Origin: Kitagawia praeruptora
Taxonomy: Eukaryota > Streptophyta > Magnoliopsida > Apiales > Apiaceae
Assembly (NCBI GenBank): GCA_037693485.1
Contig: CM075351.1
Location: 98,040,001-98,104,000 of the forward strand
Reading direction: 5' to 3'
DNA length: 64,000 nt
Shown: positions 25,041 to 37,250 of the stretch, in pieces
How the letters are laid out: each line of letters begins with the position of its first letter
How positions within the stretch are numbered: position 1 is the stretch's first letter
The notes under the pieces: generated by a model
The model's input: the letters and a program-made list of their open reading frames with translations, nothing else
Database searches by the model: none
Told to the model about the DNA's origin: nothing
Position numbers and translations under genes: made by a program

Positions 25041-26549
25041 GCTGCATCAAGAGTGAGTGGAACTGCTTCTAACAGGGCCCCTACTGCAAGAACTTTTAAC
25101 ATGACTGTGCAAGATGCCGTGAGGAACACGGATGTGATCGCAGGTACCCTACTACTCAACTCAGTTAATGCGAATGTTTTATTTGATTCGGGAGCTACCA
25201 AGTCTTTCATATCTCTAGATTTTGTAAGTCAATTAGGCCTTAAGACTGAACCACTGAGAGACAGACTGCAAGTAGAGATAGCAAACCATGAAATTATTCC
25301 TGTTAACCAAGTATGCCCAGGTTGCGACCTAGAAATAGAAGGGCGACACTTTTGGGTAGATTTAATACCTTTTAAATTAGGGGAGTTTGACGTAATAATA
25401 GGTATGGATTGGTTGACAACCCATGGAGCTCAGATTGATTGCGTGAAGAAGAAAGTGAGTTTAAGATTGCCAGGGGATGAGGAAGTAGTGTTTAGTGGAA
25501 AACGATAAACCCAAAAGTTTCTGACTATGATTCAAGCAAAAAGGCTGTTACGTAAAGGATGCGAGGCCTATTTAGCCTATGTAAAGGATACCAAAAAGGA
25601 GGCGCCAAACCTACAGGAAATCCCAGTCGTTAATGAGTTCGCGGACGTATTTCCGGATGATCTTCCAGGACTACCACCTGATAGAGACATCGAGTTCGCT
25701 ATAGATTTAGTTCCGGGCACGGCCCCAATTTCAAAGGCCCCGTATAGGCTAGCCCCAGTGGAGATGAAAGAGTTGGCCACTCAATTGCAAGAGCTGTTGG
25801 ATAAAGGAATGATAAGACCTAGTGTGTCACCGTGGGGAGCCCCGGTGCTATTCGTGAAAAAGAAGGATGGCAGTATGAGATTATGCATAGACTACAGGGA
25901 GTTGAATAAGGTGACCATCAAGAATAAGTATCCTTTGCCCAGAATAGATGACCTGTTTGACCAACTAAAGGACGCGGTTTATTTTTCCAAGATCGATTTG
26001 AGAACCAGGTACCACCAGTTAAGGATTAAGCCAGAAGATATACCAAAGACGGCCTTTCGCACCCGGTACGGACACTATGAGTTTTTAGTAATGTCGTTTG
26101 GGTTAACAAATGCACCCGCAGCTTTCATGGACTTAATGAATCGAGTCTTCAAGAAGTACCTGGACAAGTGCGTTATAGTCTTCATCGATGACATCTTAAT
26201 TTATTCCAAGACGAAGGAAGAACATGCAGAGCACTTGAGGATTGTATTGGGAGCATTAAGAGAAGAAAAGTTGTACACTAAGTTCTCGAAGTGTGAATTT
26301 TGGTTGAAGGAAGTTCAGTTTTTGGGGCATGTGATTAGCGAACAAGGCATCCTAGTGGACCCAGCCAAAATAGAGGCTGTATCAAATTGGGAGAGACCAA
26401 CCACTCTGACAGAGGTGAGAAGTTTCATAGGATTGGCCGGCTACTATAGAAGATTTGTCCAAGACTTTGCCAAGATAGCAGCCCCTTTGACCCGGCTAAC
26501 CCGCAAGACCGAGAAGTTTGTGTGGACTGAAAAATGCGAAGAGAGCTAA
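25041..26549 (+). pseudogene. pol: Tekay protease and reverse transcriptase, copy 2
   Basis: The protein sequence is the same as copy 1 by eye, including DSGAT, FIDD, the Gly-to-Arg change in the RT palm and both TAA stops (25506-25508, 26547-26549). Confidence 0.92.
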
Positions 26550-27920
26550 GAGTTGAAAAAGAGGTTGGTGACAGCACCAGTACTAGCCCTACCGGATGAT
26601 AAGGGAGATTTTGTGATTTATAGCGATGCATCCCATAAAGGTTTAGGGTGTGTGCTTATGCAGCACGGTAAGGTGATTGCGTATGCGTCCAGACAACTTA
26701 AGGAGTATGAGATAAGATACCCCACCCATGATTTGGAATTAGCAGCAATAGTCTTTGCTTTGAATATCTGGAGACATTATCTTTACGGAGAAAAGTGTGA
26801 AATCTACACGGATCACAAGAGCTTAAAGTACATATTCACTCAGAAAGAGTTAAACATGAGGCAGAGGAGATGGTTAGAGCTAATCAAGGATTATGATTGT
26901 GAGATTCATTATCACCCAGGGAAGGCCAACGTAGTGGCCGATGCACTTAGCCGAAAGGAGAAGCTCAAGATGATAACGTCAGTGGACGAAGTGATCAAGG
27001 CCCTCGAGAGGCTGGAGATTGAGGTGAGGTTGCCAGGAATTGGCCAAGAGAGTCTAATGGAAATAAAAGTCCAACCACCGCTATTGGAAAAGATTAAGTT
27101 ATGCCAGGAAAAGAAGATAGAAGAAGAAAAGAATTCGATGGAGAAAATTTTGACTGGCGAAGAAATTAGGTGTGAGAAGGACGGGAATGGAGTTATGAGG
27201 TACACATCTAGGATATGGATTCCGAATGTTCGAGAGTTAAAAGACGAGATTTTGAAAGAGGCTCATAGTTCAAAGTACTCAATCCACCCTGGAGGCACTA
27301 AGATGTATAGAGATTTAAGAGAATACTATTGGTGGCCTAATATGAAAAAGGACGTGGCAGAGTGGGTAAGTAAGTGTTTGACATGTCAAAGAGTAAAGGC
27401 CGAACACCAGAGGCCCAGCGGATTGTTGCAACCCTTAGAGATACCCGAGTGGAAGTGGGAGCAGATTGCGATGGACTTTGTGGTCGGATTACCAAGGACC
27501 AAGACGAATCATGATGCCATTTGGGTAATTATCGATAGGTTGACCAAGTCAGCACATTTTCTTCCAATCAACGAGAGATATACTGTCGACAAGCTGGCAG
27601 ATATTTACTTAAAGGAGATTGTGGTTAGACATGGGGTTCCTGTGAGCATTGTATCAGATAGAGACCCAAGATTCAACTCCCGGTTCTGGAGGAGTTTTCA
27701 GGATTGTGTGGGGACTAAGTTAAACATGAGTACTGCATACCATCCCCAAACAGACGGACAGAGCGAGAGAACCATCCAGACCATCGAGGACATGCTGAGA
27801 GTATGTGCCATAGATTTCAAGGGAAGTTGGGACGACCACTTGCCGTTGATCGAATTTTCCTACAACAACAGTTACCATGCGAGTATAGGCATGCCCCCAT
27901 ATGAGGCTTTGTACGGATGA
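26550..27920 (+). pseudogene. pol: Tekay RNase H and integrase core, copy 2
   Basis: As copy 1, with the same TGA at 27918-27920 and intact DDE residues. One difference: Gln becomes Lys in the linker before the integrase zinc module (DEILKEAHS). Confidence 0.92.
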
Positions 27921-28514
27921 AGATGTCGGTCTCCTTTGTGTTGGGAAGAAGTTGGAGAGCGGAAGATTTTAGGGCATGAACTGGTCCAACGGACAAGAGA
28001 AACTATCGAGCTCATAAGAGGACGGCTGGTAGCGGCCCAAGACAGACAGAAAAAGTATGCGGACCAGACCCGCAAGGACAAAGAATATGTGGTAGGAGAG
28101 TTTGTGATGTTAAAAGTATCACCGTGGAAGGGATTGATGAGATTTGGTAAGAAGGGGAAACTAAGCCCGAGATTTATTGGACCTTTTGAGATCTTGAAAC
28201 GAGTTGGAAAGTTAGCCTATGAATTGGCTTTACCTCCGAGCTTACAGCAAGTACATAATGTGTTCCATGTGTCCATGTTACGACCCTATCATACCGACTT
28301 CCGACATGTGATAGAACACGATCAAGTGGATCTGCAACCAGACTTAACATATGTGGAGAAACCCGTAGAGATTATGGATAGAAAAGAACAGGTGCTGAGG
28401 AATAAGGTTGTCAAACTAGTGAGAGTCTTGTGGAGGAACCAGAATGTCGAAGAATCAACATGGGAACTAGAAAGCGCAATGCGTGAAAAGCACCCCCAGC
28501 TGTTTTCAACCTGA
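27921..28514 (+). pseudogene. pol: Tekay integrase C-terminus with chromodomain, copy 2
   Basis: It has the same GPY/F module and chromodomain as copy 1. One silent A/G difference is visible near 27973. Confidence 0.92.
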
Positions 28515-28534
28515 TTCCGGGACGGAATCCTTTT

Positions 28535-28547
28535 AAGGAGGGGAGGC
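28535..28547 (+). other. Polypurine tract, Tekay copy 2
   Basis: AAGGAGGGGAGGC sits next to LTR 3. Confidence 0.8.
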
Positions 28548-31500
28548 TGTAAGAACCCTAATTTTTGGTAATATTTTATTTTATTTAATATCTTGTGGCA
28601 ATGTCAATATGGAACCTTTCTGGTCATCCCTGTGATTAATAGAATTGATTATCTGAGAAACTGTGTTGTTGTATTCCCTATGTAAGATAAAAAGGGAGAT
28701 TGTGAAGGCAGGAGTCTTATTGTTAGTGAGATTTATAAAACTTGGGATTTGAGAATGATTAGAGTGTTACAAGATTTATTAAGGATCATGACAAGGAATT
28801 ATGGACATTAGAGGAATTTACACAATTAGTACTTAAGGAATTATAGGGGAAATCCCTACGCGACAAAATATTATTACGAGAGATTAATTAAGATACGATA
28901 CGAATTAAAGATTAGATAATAAGCATTGGTGGGAGAATAATAATACAAGGAGTAGTATTGCATGCAAGCTCATGCAACCAAGTAGTTAGAAACCTAGCAA
29001 ACTAGTTGGCCATTGGAAGATGAATAGTGTTTAGTTACATGCTTTTTGAAAAAGGAGGAGACATGTAGTACAAAGAGCCATGCCTATAGCCATATCTAGG
29101 CTTGTACCATACTAATACATACAATTATATGTATCACCCAATCAAACACTCAACCAACTCAAACACAAAAAGAAATCAAAAGCTCTCCCCCCCCCCCTTG
29201 AACACAACTCTCGGCCAAGAACAAAGTGAGGAAGAAAGAAATTTCTTTCTCCCACTTCTCATCACTCATAAATCATAACATAATTCCTAGGTCATCTACA
29301 TCATCTAAGCAAGGTATGCTAGCAATTTCACTCCATTTCATCCATCCAATTCCAAGTTATAAATTGTTAAAGTTTGGATGAATAGTAACCAAGTTCGTTC
29401 TTCCTTTAGATCTTGCATTGTGAGTATTGTAGGAGGCCATCTAAGGTGTTTTTAAGTTGTATAAAGATTGTTCAAAGTCTCTAGGAGCTCAAGAAGGTAT
29501 GAAATCTCAAACCACCCTTGGTTATGTGTTGTTCATGTAGTATGGTAGTAGATCCATGCATTTTAGGGGTTATCTTGAATGTATATGTATTGGATAACAT
29601 GGATCTTGGGTTTTGATGTTGAGATGGTGAATTTTATGACTATGGTGAATATATATATCTCCATGAGTGTTATGAGTCATGATCTAAGTGTTTTAAGTGG
29701 TGTTTATGTTATGGAAGCATGAAAAATGGTTGATCTAAGTGATTTGAGCTTGCTGATTTTGTCCAGGAACTTTGATCTGTGTTGTAGCACGAATTTGAAC
29801 ACCCAAATGATGTCCCCTGATGTCCTACCTTATATTGTTGGAAAGATAATTGAATGTAGTTTCTGGATATGTAAGATTCATAGCTAGGTGATGTGTGGAT
29901 TTTTAGTTATGGCCGGAGGAGTGATTTTTGTTTCTGGACTATGGACTGCATAAAGTGACCCCCTTGTGAACCTTGTTTAAGCACCTTAAAAAATATTTGG
30001 GATCATGGAAAAATTTGAGAACGTAGGTAATGCAGTGGTGAAGACCACCCAAAAGGAATTGGATTAAAATATGAATTTTTGGATTTTATAAAAATGCTAG
30101 AGTAAAATTCGCGCAATGGAAAAAGGTCGATTAGTGGAACATTATTCTAGGGTTAGTGGTTATGGTTCGAACGTGGTAACTAAATTAAGTCGAGTAAGTG
30201 ACGAGCGTAAACGAGTGATGTCATGGACCTATAGTGGGGCTAGGGAGTCATAAGACGAAGTCGTTAAGTTAATTTCGTATCCCCTTAAAACCCCGTAATT
30301 AGAAAGAAGTTGTTAAGGTACTAACGAACGATTATTGTTTATGTATAGATCGTTCGAATTCGCACGCTCGACCACCCCAACCAAACCAAGGCAAGTTTAC
30401 TTTTCAAAACTTATACATATACAAGGATTTTCACTGTTGTGTTTGTAGTTTTCAATTATATCAAATGCTATGATTATCGAAGTATTGATGCGATTGAGAT
30501 TGTATAAGTACATATATGCTTGTACCCCTTGAACTTAGATTAAAACGTTTTCTTCGGACAACGACTCTAGCAATAGAGGTCGTAGCGGTCCGTATTTACC
30601 CATTGACCGGGGAGCGGTATATTATTATATCGTATCTAGATTGCGAAAATCCGAAGGGTCATTCGGGAAGTATCATATACTCAAGTATTATATTCATATC
30701 TTCGTAAATACTCGAAACCCTATCTTGGATTAAAAGTTTATTTTATTAAATAATTATTTTGTTAATTATTAATATTAAATCTTAAAATATCATTTAATAA
30801 TTATTGTTCACTATTTTAAAAACAAAGTTAATCCAAGATACCTTTTAATACTTTCAAACTCGAACTTTTTCGAACTCAAAACATTTTCGAAAACCCCCGG
30901 TCAGGTTCTGCTTCTTGTACGATTTCAAGAATTATCGGTCGACTGATGTCGAACCACAACTACTCTGTTTTCAATCAAAATCAAGTTTTTAAAAGAAAAA
31001 GAAAAAGGGACTCTGGCAGGTGTGGGAACCGTTGACGAACGATTCCCGGGATGTGTAAGCGGCCGTGAGCCAGGCGGTCCATCACTTATTATTCCGGCCC
31101 AGGTGTTGCCGAAGGATGATTACGGATGTAGTTTTCATCGAGGGTGATTACGGATGTAGTTTTCACTCGGGGATAGTTACGGATGTACTTTCTATCCTTC
31201 TACCGGTAGAGAAGACCCGCGGATTATTGGACTCGGATGTGGCGACTGATCATCGTCAATCCCTGTCAGGTTTTATGTTTTCTTTAAGTCCCATTCCTCC
31301 ACTTTGGAAAAATGCTTTGACACTGCATCTTAGGCCTATGTGCCAGTTGCCGATAGTGTCCTATTTTGATGAGAAAGACGTTGACTTTATGCAGTAGCTA
31401 GAACTGCAAGGTTATTTTGAAAACAAGGGCACGTACTGGTGCACCTTTGAAATTTACCAATAATGACAAGTGATTTTATAACTGATTGATACAACGAGTT

Positions 31501-32051
31501 TAATGACTGTTATACATATGAAATGTTATATTGCTTATCTTATACCTATATTCTTGCTGAGCTATAGTTGCTCACTCTTGCTTGTTTTCAAATTTTACAA
31601 ACACAACAGCTAAGAGAAATGGCAAGAACCTGTCAGACTGTTCGAAAGCAGGTGACTAGACCCCAGGCTGCAGTTGAGATCCCACCGGTAGGCCCCATTA
31701 GCCGGATTGGTTGGCAGCTTTTGTTAGTACGTTTTATTTATAAGTATGACCTGTGCAAGGCAGTGTACCGTAACAAACTTTCAAGCCGCCAACTTCGCTT
31801 CATATCGAAGTGTTGCTGGTAGCATAAATGCTATTTAATTCGGTCTGTAATAACTCTAAAATTCTTACTTTTGCTTATTCATACGTATGACGTTTCTGAG
31901 ACTCTAACCTGTGTGTGTGTGTGTGCGCGGTGTGAGTTTATTGTGGGGTCGATGGTTGTTTATTTATATTATGTGCAAGAACAAGTATGTTATTAATGGA
32001 AAATGGACCGTGAGCGCCTAGATCTCCGACCCCGGATCTGGGGGCGTCACA
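28548..32051 (+). repeat. Tekay LTR 3 (3,504 bp)
   Basis: Its private differences from LTR 1 and LTR 2 are C at 31063, C at 31136, C at 31188 and C at 31926 (inside the GT repeat). It ends GTCACA, then the target duplicate CAGAA. Confidence 0.95.
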
Positions 32052-32056
32052 CAGAA
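32052..32056. other. Target-site duplication of the Tekay insertion (right)
   Basis: CAGAA, the partner of 8703-8707. Confidence 0.9.
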
Positions 32057-32812
32057 CGCCACAAAGTGATTGAGGAATCCATGGCGAAACTGTCCAAAGA
32101 TTCCAATTCCCGAGGTTGGAGCAGGAACAAGAGAAATCGTTCTTACAACCCCAAAAGAGATTCAAATAAGAGGGTTTCCGGGGGTGGTACTGCCGGTTTG
32201 GGAGCCCCCCGGTATGATGACAAGACTACCCCTATTGCTGTTAATGCAACTAAGGATAGAGTTTCTGTCAAGGACAGACTCACTCCAAAGGCAAATTTTC
32301 AGAAATACTCAGAGTATACTCCATTGACTATCCCAATTAGTCATATTCTCGAAGTGAATGAGAAGAATGGGCTATTTCGGAGGCCCTACCGGGCAGGCCC
32401 CCCAGGAGTGAAAGATCAGGGAAAGTACTGTGCATTCCATGAAGTGAATGGTCACGAGACTGCTGATTGCAGGCACTTGAAAGATCAAATTGAAGAATTG
32501 ATTAGAGGTGGATACCTGACGGAATTTGTAGCCCAAGAGGCTAAGAAGTATAAAGAAGATAGAGATAGCAAGAGCAAGGCTCCTGGAAACCAAGAAAGGA
32601 CTACCCGAGCTAATAGCATCCATACCATCTTTGGCGGCCCTTACTTGGGGGTGCCAGTCGGAATGCTAGAGATAGGTATGCCCGGGAAGCCAGGGGAAAC
32701 CCCTAACAAACATTTTCCACCTTTCAGAAAGGCCCCCCAAGTTGTTCAAAGGGGAAACTGCCGATATTTCCTTTACCGAGGAGGATGCCAAGTGGGTTCA
32801 CCACCCCCATAA
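32057..32812 (+). pseudogene. gag: Tat gag, 3' part with zinc knuckle
   Basis: The frame of the upstream gag part resumes exactly after the target duplicate. It holds the Tat-type knuckle CAFHEVNGHETADC (CX2HX4HX4C, about nt 32429-32470) and IHTIFGGP, a conserved segment before protease in this group. After about 32650 the expected continuation moves to another frame, and near 32700 it moves again into the pol frame. This is consistent with two small indels (one base each would do), so the ORF's last 50 or so codons are probably out of frame. Confidence 0.8.
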
Positions 32813-35234
32813 TGATGCTTTGGTGGTAACCGTGAATATTGGTGGAATGAATGTACACATAGTGCTGGTTGATAATGGAAGCTCAGTAAATATCTTGGCA
32901 TATACTACATTCCAGAAATTGGGGCTTTTGGACAAAGAGTTATTGCCTACCAACAATGAGCTATATGGGTTTACCGGTAACCCAGTCCAAATCATGGGCA
33001 AGGTCAAATTACCCTTGACATTGGGCGTGGATCCCTGCAAGGCCACCCAAATGGCAGAATTCATGGTGGTAGATGAAGACATTTCCCACAATGCAATTCT
33101 CGGTAGACCAATATTGAAAGATATGAGGGTGGTAACCTCAATATACCACTTTTCAATGAAGTTTCCTACACCAAATGGCATTGGGTGTGTGAAAGGATGT
33201 CAACATGAGTCAAGGGAATGCTATAACAGAGCTGTGCAGGCTGCCGAGAAGGCAGACAAACCTATTCAAGTTGAAGAAAAGGCTGATGGAGAAGCCTTAA
33301 TGAGAAGCCATGGGCTTGAGCCACAGAAGTTTGAAAGAGCATCGTGTAATGCCATCATGATAGTGGAGTTACCGGATGAACCTACTGAAGAGGTTCCTGT
33401 TTTTCGGGGGGTAGTACCACCACAAAGCTTGTTGTTGGAAGCTGCCGAGAAAAATAATGAAATTCAAAACATTTCACTGGAAGGCATAGTAAAAAGTGCC
33501 TCAGATGATGATCTAGGCGAAGCAATGCTAGAGAATGAGAACCAGAGAGCGGAGAAAGGACTCCCGGTTGAGATTGACATTGATCCCAGGATGCCCGGTA
33601 CCCTGGAAAAGGCAGGGGCTGCCGAAGATATTATCCCCATACTAGTGGATGCTGAAGACCCTAGTAAAATCTTGAAAATTGGACAACAGCTAGATGAAAA
33701 GACAAGAGAAAGGTTGACTGCTTTCCTTAAAAGCAACCTTGATGTGTTTGCATGGTGTCATTCTGACATGGTTGGGATCGACCCGAAAGTCATGTGCCAC
33801 CACTTGAACATTGACCCTGAAATAAGGGGTATCCGGCAGAAAAGAAGGCCTGTCAGTGGTGAAAGGGCTACCGCCCTCCAGGAAGAGGTAGACCGGTTAT
33901 TGAAGGCTGGTTTGATCAAAGAATCCTTCTACCCAACATGGCTAGCAAACCCGGTACTGGTCCGGAAGCCCAATGGGAAATGGAGGACATGTGTTGACTT
34001 TACTGATCTGAATAAGGCATGCCCTAAGGATAGCTTCCCGCTACCCAGAATTGATCAACTGGTGGATGCCACGGCAGGCCATGCTTTGCTAAGTTTCATG
34101 GATGCCTACTCCGGATATAACCAGATACCGATGCACGAACCAGACCAGGAGCATACCAGCTTCATAACTGATAGGGGACTGTACTGTTATGTGGGGATGC
34201 CGTTTGGGCTATTGAATGTCGGGGCAACCTACCAAAGGCTGGTAAACATGATGTTTAAAGAACAGATTGGTAAGACTATGGAAGTCTATGTTGACGATAT
34301 GTTGGTCAAATCAAAGGTGGTAGCCGACCATGTGTTGCACCTATCTGAGATGTTCGATATCCTAAGGAAATACCGGATGAAGTTGAACCCTCAAAAGTGT
34401 GTTTTTGGTGTGGAGTCTGGAAAATTTCTTGGATTCATTGTGAACCACAGAGGGATTGAGGCAAACCCTGTCAAAATCAAAGCATTGCTGGAACTGAGGT
34501 CACCAAGGAATGTAAAAGAAGTCCAAGGGCTTACCGGAAGGGTAGCAGCCCTAAATAGATTCGTATCTCGGTCTTCCGACAAGTGCAAGGAGTTTTTCAA
34601 GGCTATCAAGAAGGGTCAAAACTTTGAATGGACCCCAGAATGTGAGGAAGCCTTCAAGAAACTAAAGGAACAGTTGGGAAGCCCACCATTGCTCTCCAAA
34701 CCCTTGGAAGGTGAGGTACTCATTTCATATCTAGCTGTTTCTGAATACTCTATAAGTGCTGTGTTGATCCGGGAGGAAGAACAAGTACAATACCCGGTAT
34801 ACTACGTGAGAAAAAGGCTGTTGAACGCGGAAACCCGGTATCCCAGCATGGAAAAGCTAGCATATGCTCTAATATTGGCTTCCAGGAAGCTAAGGCCTTA
34901 CTTTCAGGCCCATAAAATTGAAGTTAGAACATCCTTCCCGCTAAGGCAAGTGATGCACAAGCCGGAAGCCTCCGGTGGAATGATGAAATGTGCTGTCGAG
35001 CGAGGACAGTTTGAAATAGATTACAAGCCCCGAACTGCTATCAAAGGCCAAGCGCTGGCTGATTTCTTACTGGAGTTTCCTCCTGACTTTGAGGTTACCA
35101 GAGAAGATTGTACCTCGGTACCCCTAGTTACCGAAGGGGATGCCGGAGGCCCCCAATTATGGTGGAACCTATATGTTGATGGAGCAGTAAACAATAATGG
35201 GGGAGGTGCAGGAATAGAGTTGGTAAGCCCATAG
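32742..35234 (+). pseudogene. pol: Tat protease, reverse transcriptase and first RNase H (ends at in-frame TAG)
   Basis: The protease region begins with EEDAKWVHHPHNDALVV and carries the active-site DNGSS (nt 32871-32885). Reverse transcriptase shows WRTCVDFTDLNKACPKDSFP, SFMDAYSGYNQI, MPFGLLNVGATYQR and the catalytic YVDD (nt 34287-34298). The first RNase H domain starts near YLAVSEYSISAVLIREE; it lacks the usual leading Asp, as is normal in the Tat group. The archaeal-type RNase H then begins (LYVDGAVNNNGGGAGIEL) and is cut by TAG 35232-35234. The polyprotein start is uncertain because gag and pol are no longer in one frame. There is no ATG near 32742. Confidence 0.92.
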
Positions 35235-36035
35235 GGGCACCGAATTCAGAGTGCCATACACTTTGGCTTCAAGGCTACCAACAACGATGCAGAGTATGAG
35301 GCCCTGATTGCTGGCTTAAAACTGGCTCTGGAAATGAAGGTAGAATACCTAAATGTGTTCAGTGACTCCATGCTGATTGTGTGGCAGATTAAAGGAAGCT
35401 TCCAGAGTCGAGGGCCCCGCACTGAACTTTACATGAGGTATGCCCAAGAACTTATCAGTAGGTTCAAATTGCTAAATCTAAATCAGATCCCAAGGGTGGA
35501 AAATGCCAATGCTGATGCCCTTGCCAAGTTGGGATCCCAAAAAGAAGCTGTTCTGTTAGGAGTGATACCCCTCGAAGTGCAACTCCAACCAAGTATCCAT
35601 CAAGAGGAGACTATGGAAATAGAATCTTCGATGGAAAGCCAATGGACAACCCCAATACGTGAGTATATCACCAAGGGGACGCTTCCAAAAGACAAAGATG
35701 AAGCCCGGAAACTCAAATACAAGGCTGCCCGTTATGTGATCTATGATGGCATTCTATACAAGAGGGGTTTTAACCAACCTCTACTTAAATGTATATCTGG
35801 AAAGGAATGTGAATATATCCTAAGGGAAATTCATGAAGGCATTTGTGGCAACCACTCGGGGGGTACCTCCCTGGCCCACAAAATTCTCCGACAGGGTTAC
35901 TACTGGCATACCATGAAAACTGATGCCTATGACTTTGCTAAAGCTTGTGATCAATGCCAAAGGTTTGCTAACTTCAATAGCAACCTAGCTGTGGAACTAA
36001 GGCCCATTGGAAGCCCCTGGCCCTTTGCAATATAG
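35235..36035 (+). pseudogene. pol: Tat archaeal-type RNase H remainder and integrase zinc module (ends at in-frame TAG)
   Basis: Same frame as the upstream part. The catalytic acids of the second RNase H are visible: Asp in YVDG before the stop, Glu in NDAEYEALIAG, Asp in FSDSMLIVWQ and Asp in NADALAKLGS. The integrase N-terminal His/Cys module follows (HEGICGNHSGG ... CDQCQRF). TAG at 36033-36035 lies three codons before the first catalytic Asp of integrase and is one transition from TGG, the usual Trp codon there. Confidence 0.9.
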
Positions 36036-36878
36036 GGGATTGACCTGATTGGGGAGCTTCCCAAAGCCAGAGGTGGTGTGAAATATGCCGTGGTAGCCGT
36101 TGACTACTTTACCAAATGGGAAGAGGCGGAACCCCTAGCTACCATCACTGCCGGTAAGCTGAAGGAATTTGTTAAGCGAGCCATTATATGTAGATACGGG
36201 GTACCGTACAAGCTGATCTCAGACAATGGCAAGCAATTTGATAGTAGAGAGATGAGAAGTCTATGTGAGGACTTGGAGATAAAGAAAGATTTTTCAGCCG
36301 TTTGCCACCCCCAGAGCAATGGGCAGACGGAAGCTGTGAATAAAATCATCAAGCACACTCTAAAAGCCAAGTTGGAAGATAAAAAGGGAAACTGGCCAGA
36401 GGAGCTTCCAATGGTCTTGTGGTCTTACAACACCACTCCCAGGTCCACAACCGGAGAGTCTCCCTTTGCTCTAACCTATGGCTGTGAAGCTATGGTCCCA
36501 GTGGAAGTTGGGACAGGGTCCTACCGGAGGGACAATTTTAATCAAGAATCAAATGAAATAAATCAGAGGCTGGCCCTAGACATGGTAGAGGAAAACCGGG
36601 CTACCGCCCAGCTGAAACTTGCGGCTTACCAGCAGAGGACCCGCAAATACTACAACAATAAGGTACGCCCTCGACCCCTCAAGGTTGGCGACCTAGTACT
36701 GAGAAGAATGATGCCCAATATGCGGGTTCCCGGGCACGGAGCCTTTGGAGCAAATTGGGAAGGGCCTTACAAAATAAAGTCTATCTTTTGGGAAGGCACT
36801 TACCACCTTGAAGACATGGATGGGAACACTATTCCCCATGCTTGGAATGCCGAGCACCTAAAAAAGTACTATCAGTAA
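36036..36878 (+). pseudogene. pol: Tat integrase catalytic core and C-terminus
   Basis: It continues the pol frame. The DDE residues are D at nt 36042 (GIDLIG), D at 36222 (SDNGKQF) and E at 36330 (GQTEAVNK), with 35 residues between the last two. The C-terminus has the basic, Tyr-rich RKYYNNKVRPRPLKVGDLVL and ends at the stop 36876-36878. There is no chromodomain, consistent with Tat and unlike the inner element. Confidence 0.9.
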
Positions 36879-37250
36879 GACTCTTTTCAGAGCAAACGTA
36901 GGTCTCTTTCAGGCTTAGGATGAATAAAGGCAACCTACTAGTTGTGGTTGCGTCATTTCCCTTTCAGTTCTTAGGATTTCATGATTTTCAGTAGATGCCC
37001 GGGGGGTAGTGGATACACACCCCGTCTGGATGAAATTTGATGTAATCGTACTCTTTGATTTTCAGTAAAAGTAGAAGTTGATTGTTTCCTTTTACATTTA
37101 CCACTTATAAATATTTTCAGAAAAATATGTAAGGTCAACAAGCATAGTTCTACATGGCAGCCAGGCTACCATCCAGAACTAGGGGGTAGTAGTGGATACA
37201 CCTCTCAGCTTAACAGGTTGAAATTATTAGAATTTTAAAATTTGAATTAC
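36879..37250 (+). other. Start of the Tat 3' region with two PPT-like tracts
   Basis: Non-coding. GGGGGGTAGTGGATACAC near 36999 and a near copy at about 37182 resemble the true PPT/LTR junction GGGGGGTAGT at 42601. Confidence 0.5.

Larger units (their letters stand above)
8708..32051 (+). mobile_element. Tandem Tekay-type chromovirus: LTR-internal-LTR-internal-LTR
   Basis: Three 3.5-kb LTRs alternate with two nearly identical 6.4-kb internal regions (period 9,921 bp). A single CAGAA target duplication flanks the whole. The pol order PR-RT-RH-INT with a C-terminal chromodomain, three zinc knuckles in gag and an initiator-Met PBS identify a chromovirus, most likely the Tekay (Del) clade. One insertion followed by unequal recombination between its LTRs explains the structure. 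A collapse or duplication error in assembly is the alternative. Confidence 0.92.

Noticed and set aside
8708..32051. Three independent Tekay insertions
   Set aside because: Only one 5-bp TSD exists, at the outer ends. The middle LTR has a PPT on the left and a PBS on the right with no duplicated target.
35232..36035. Functional TAG suppression in Tat pol
   Set aside because: Two TAGs lie inside the aRNH and integrase domains, not at a gag-pol border. Simple decay is more likely.
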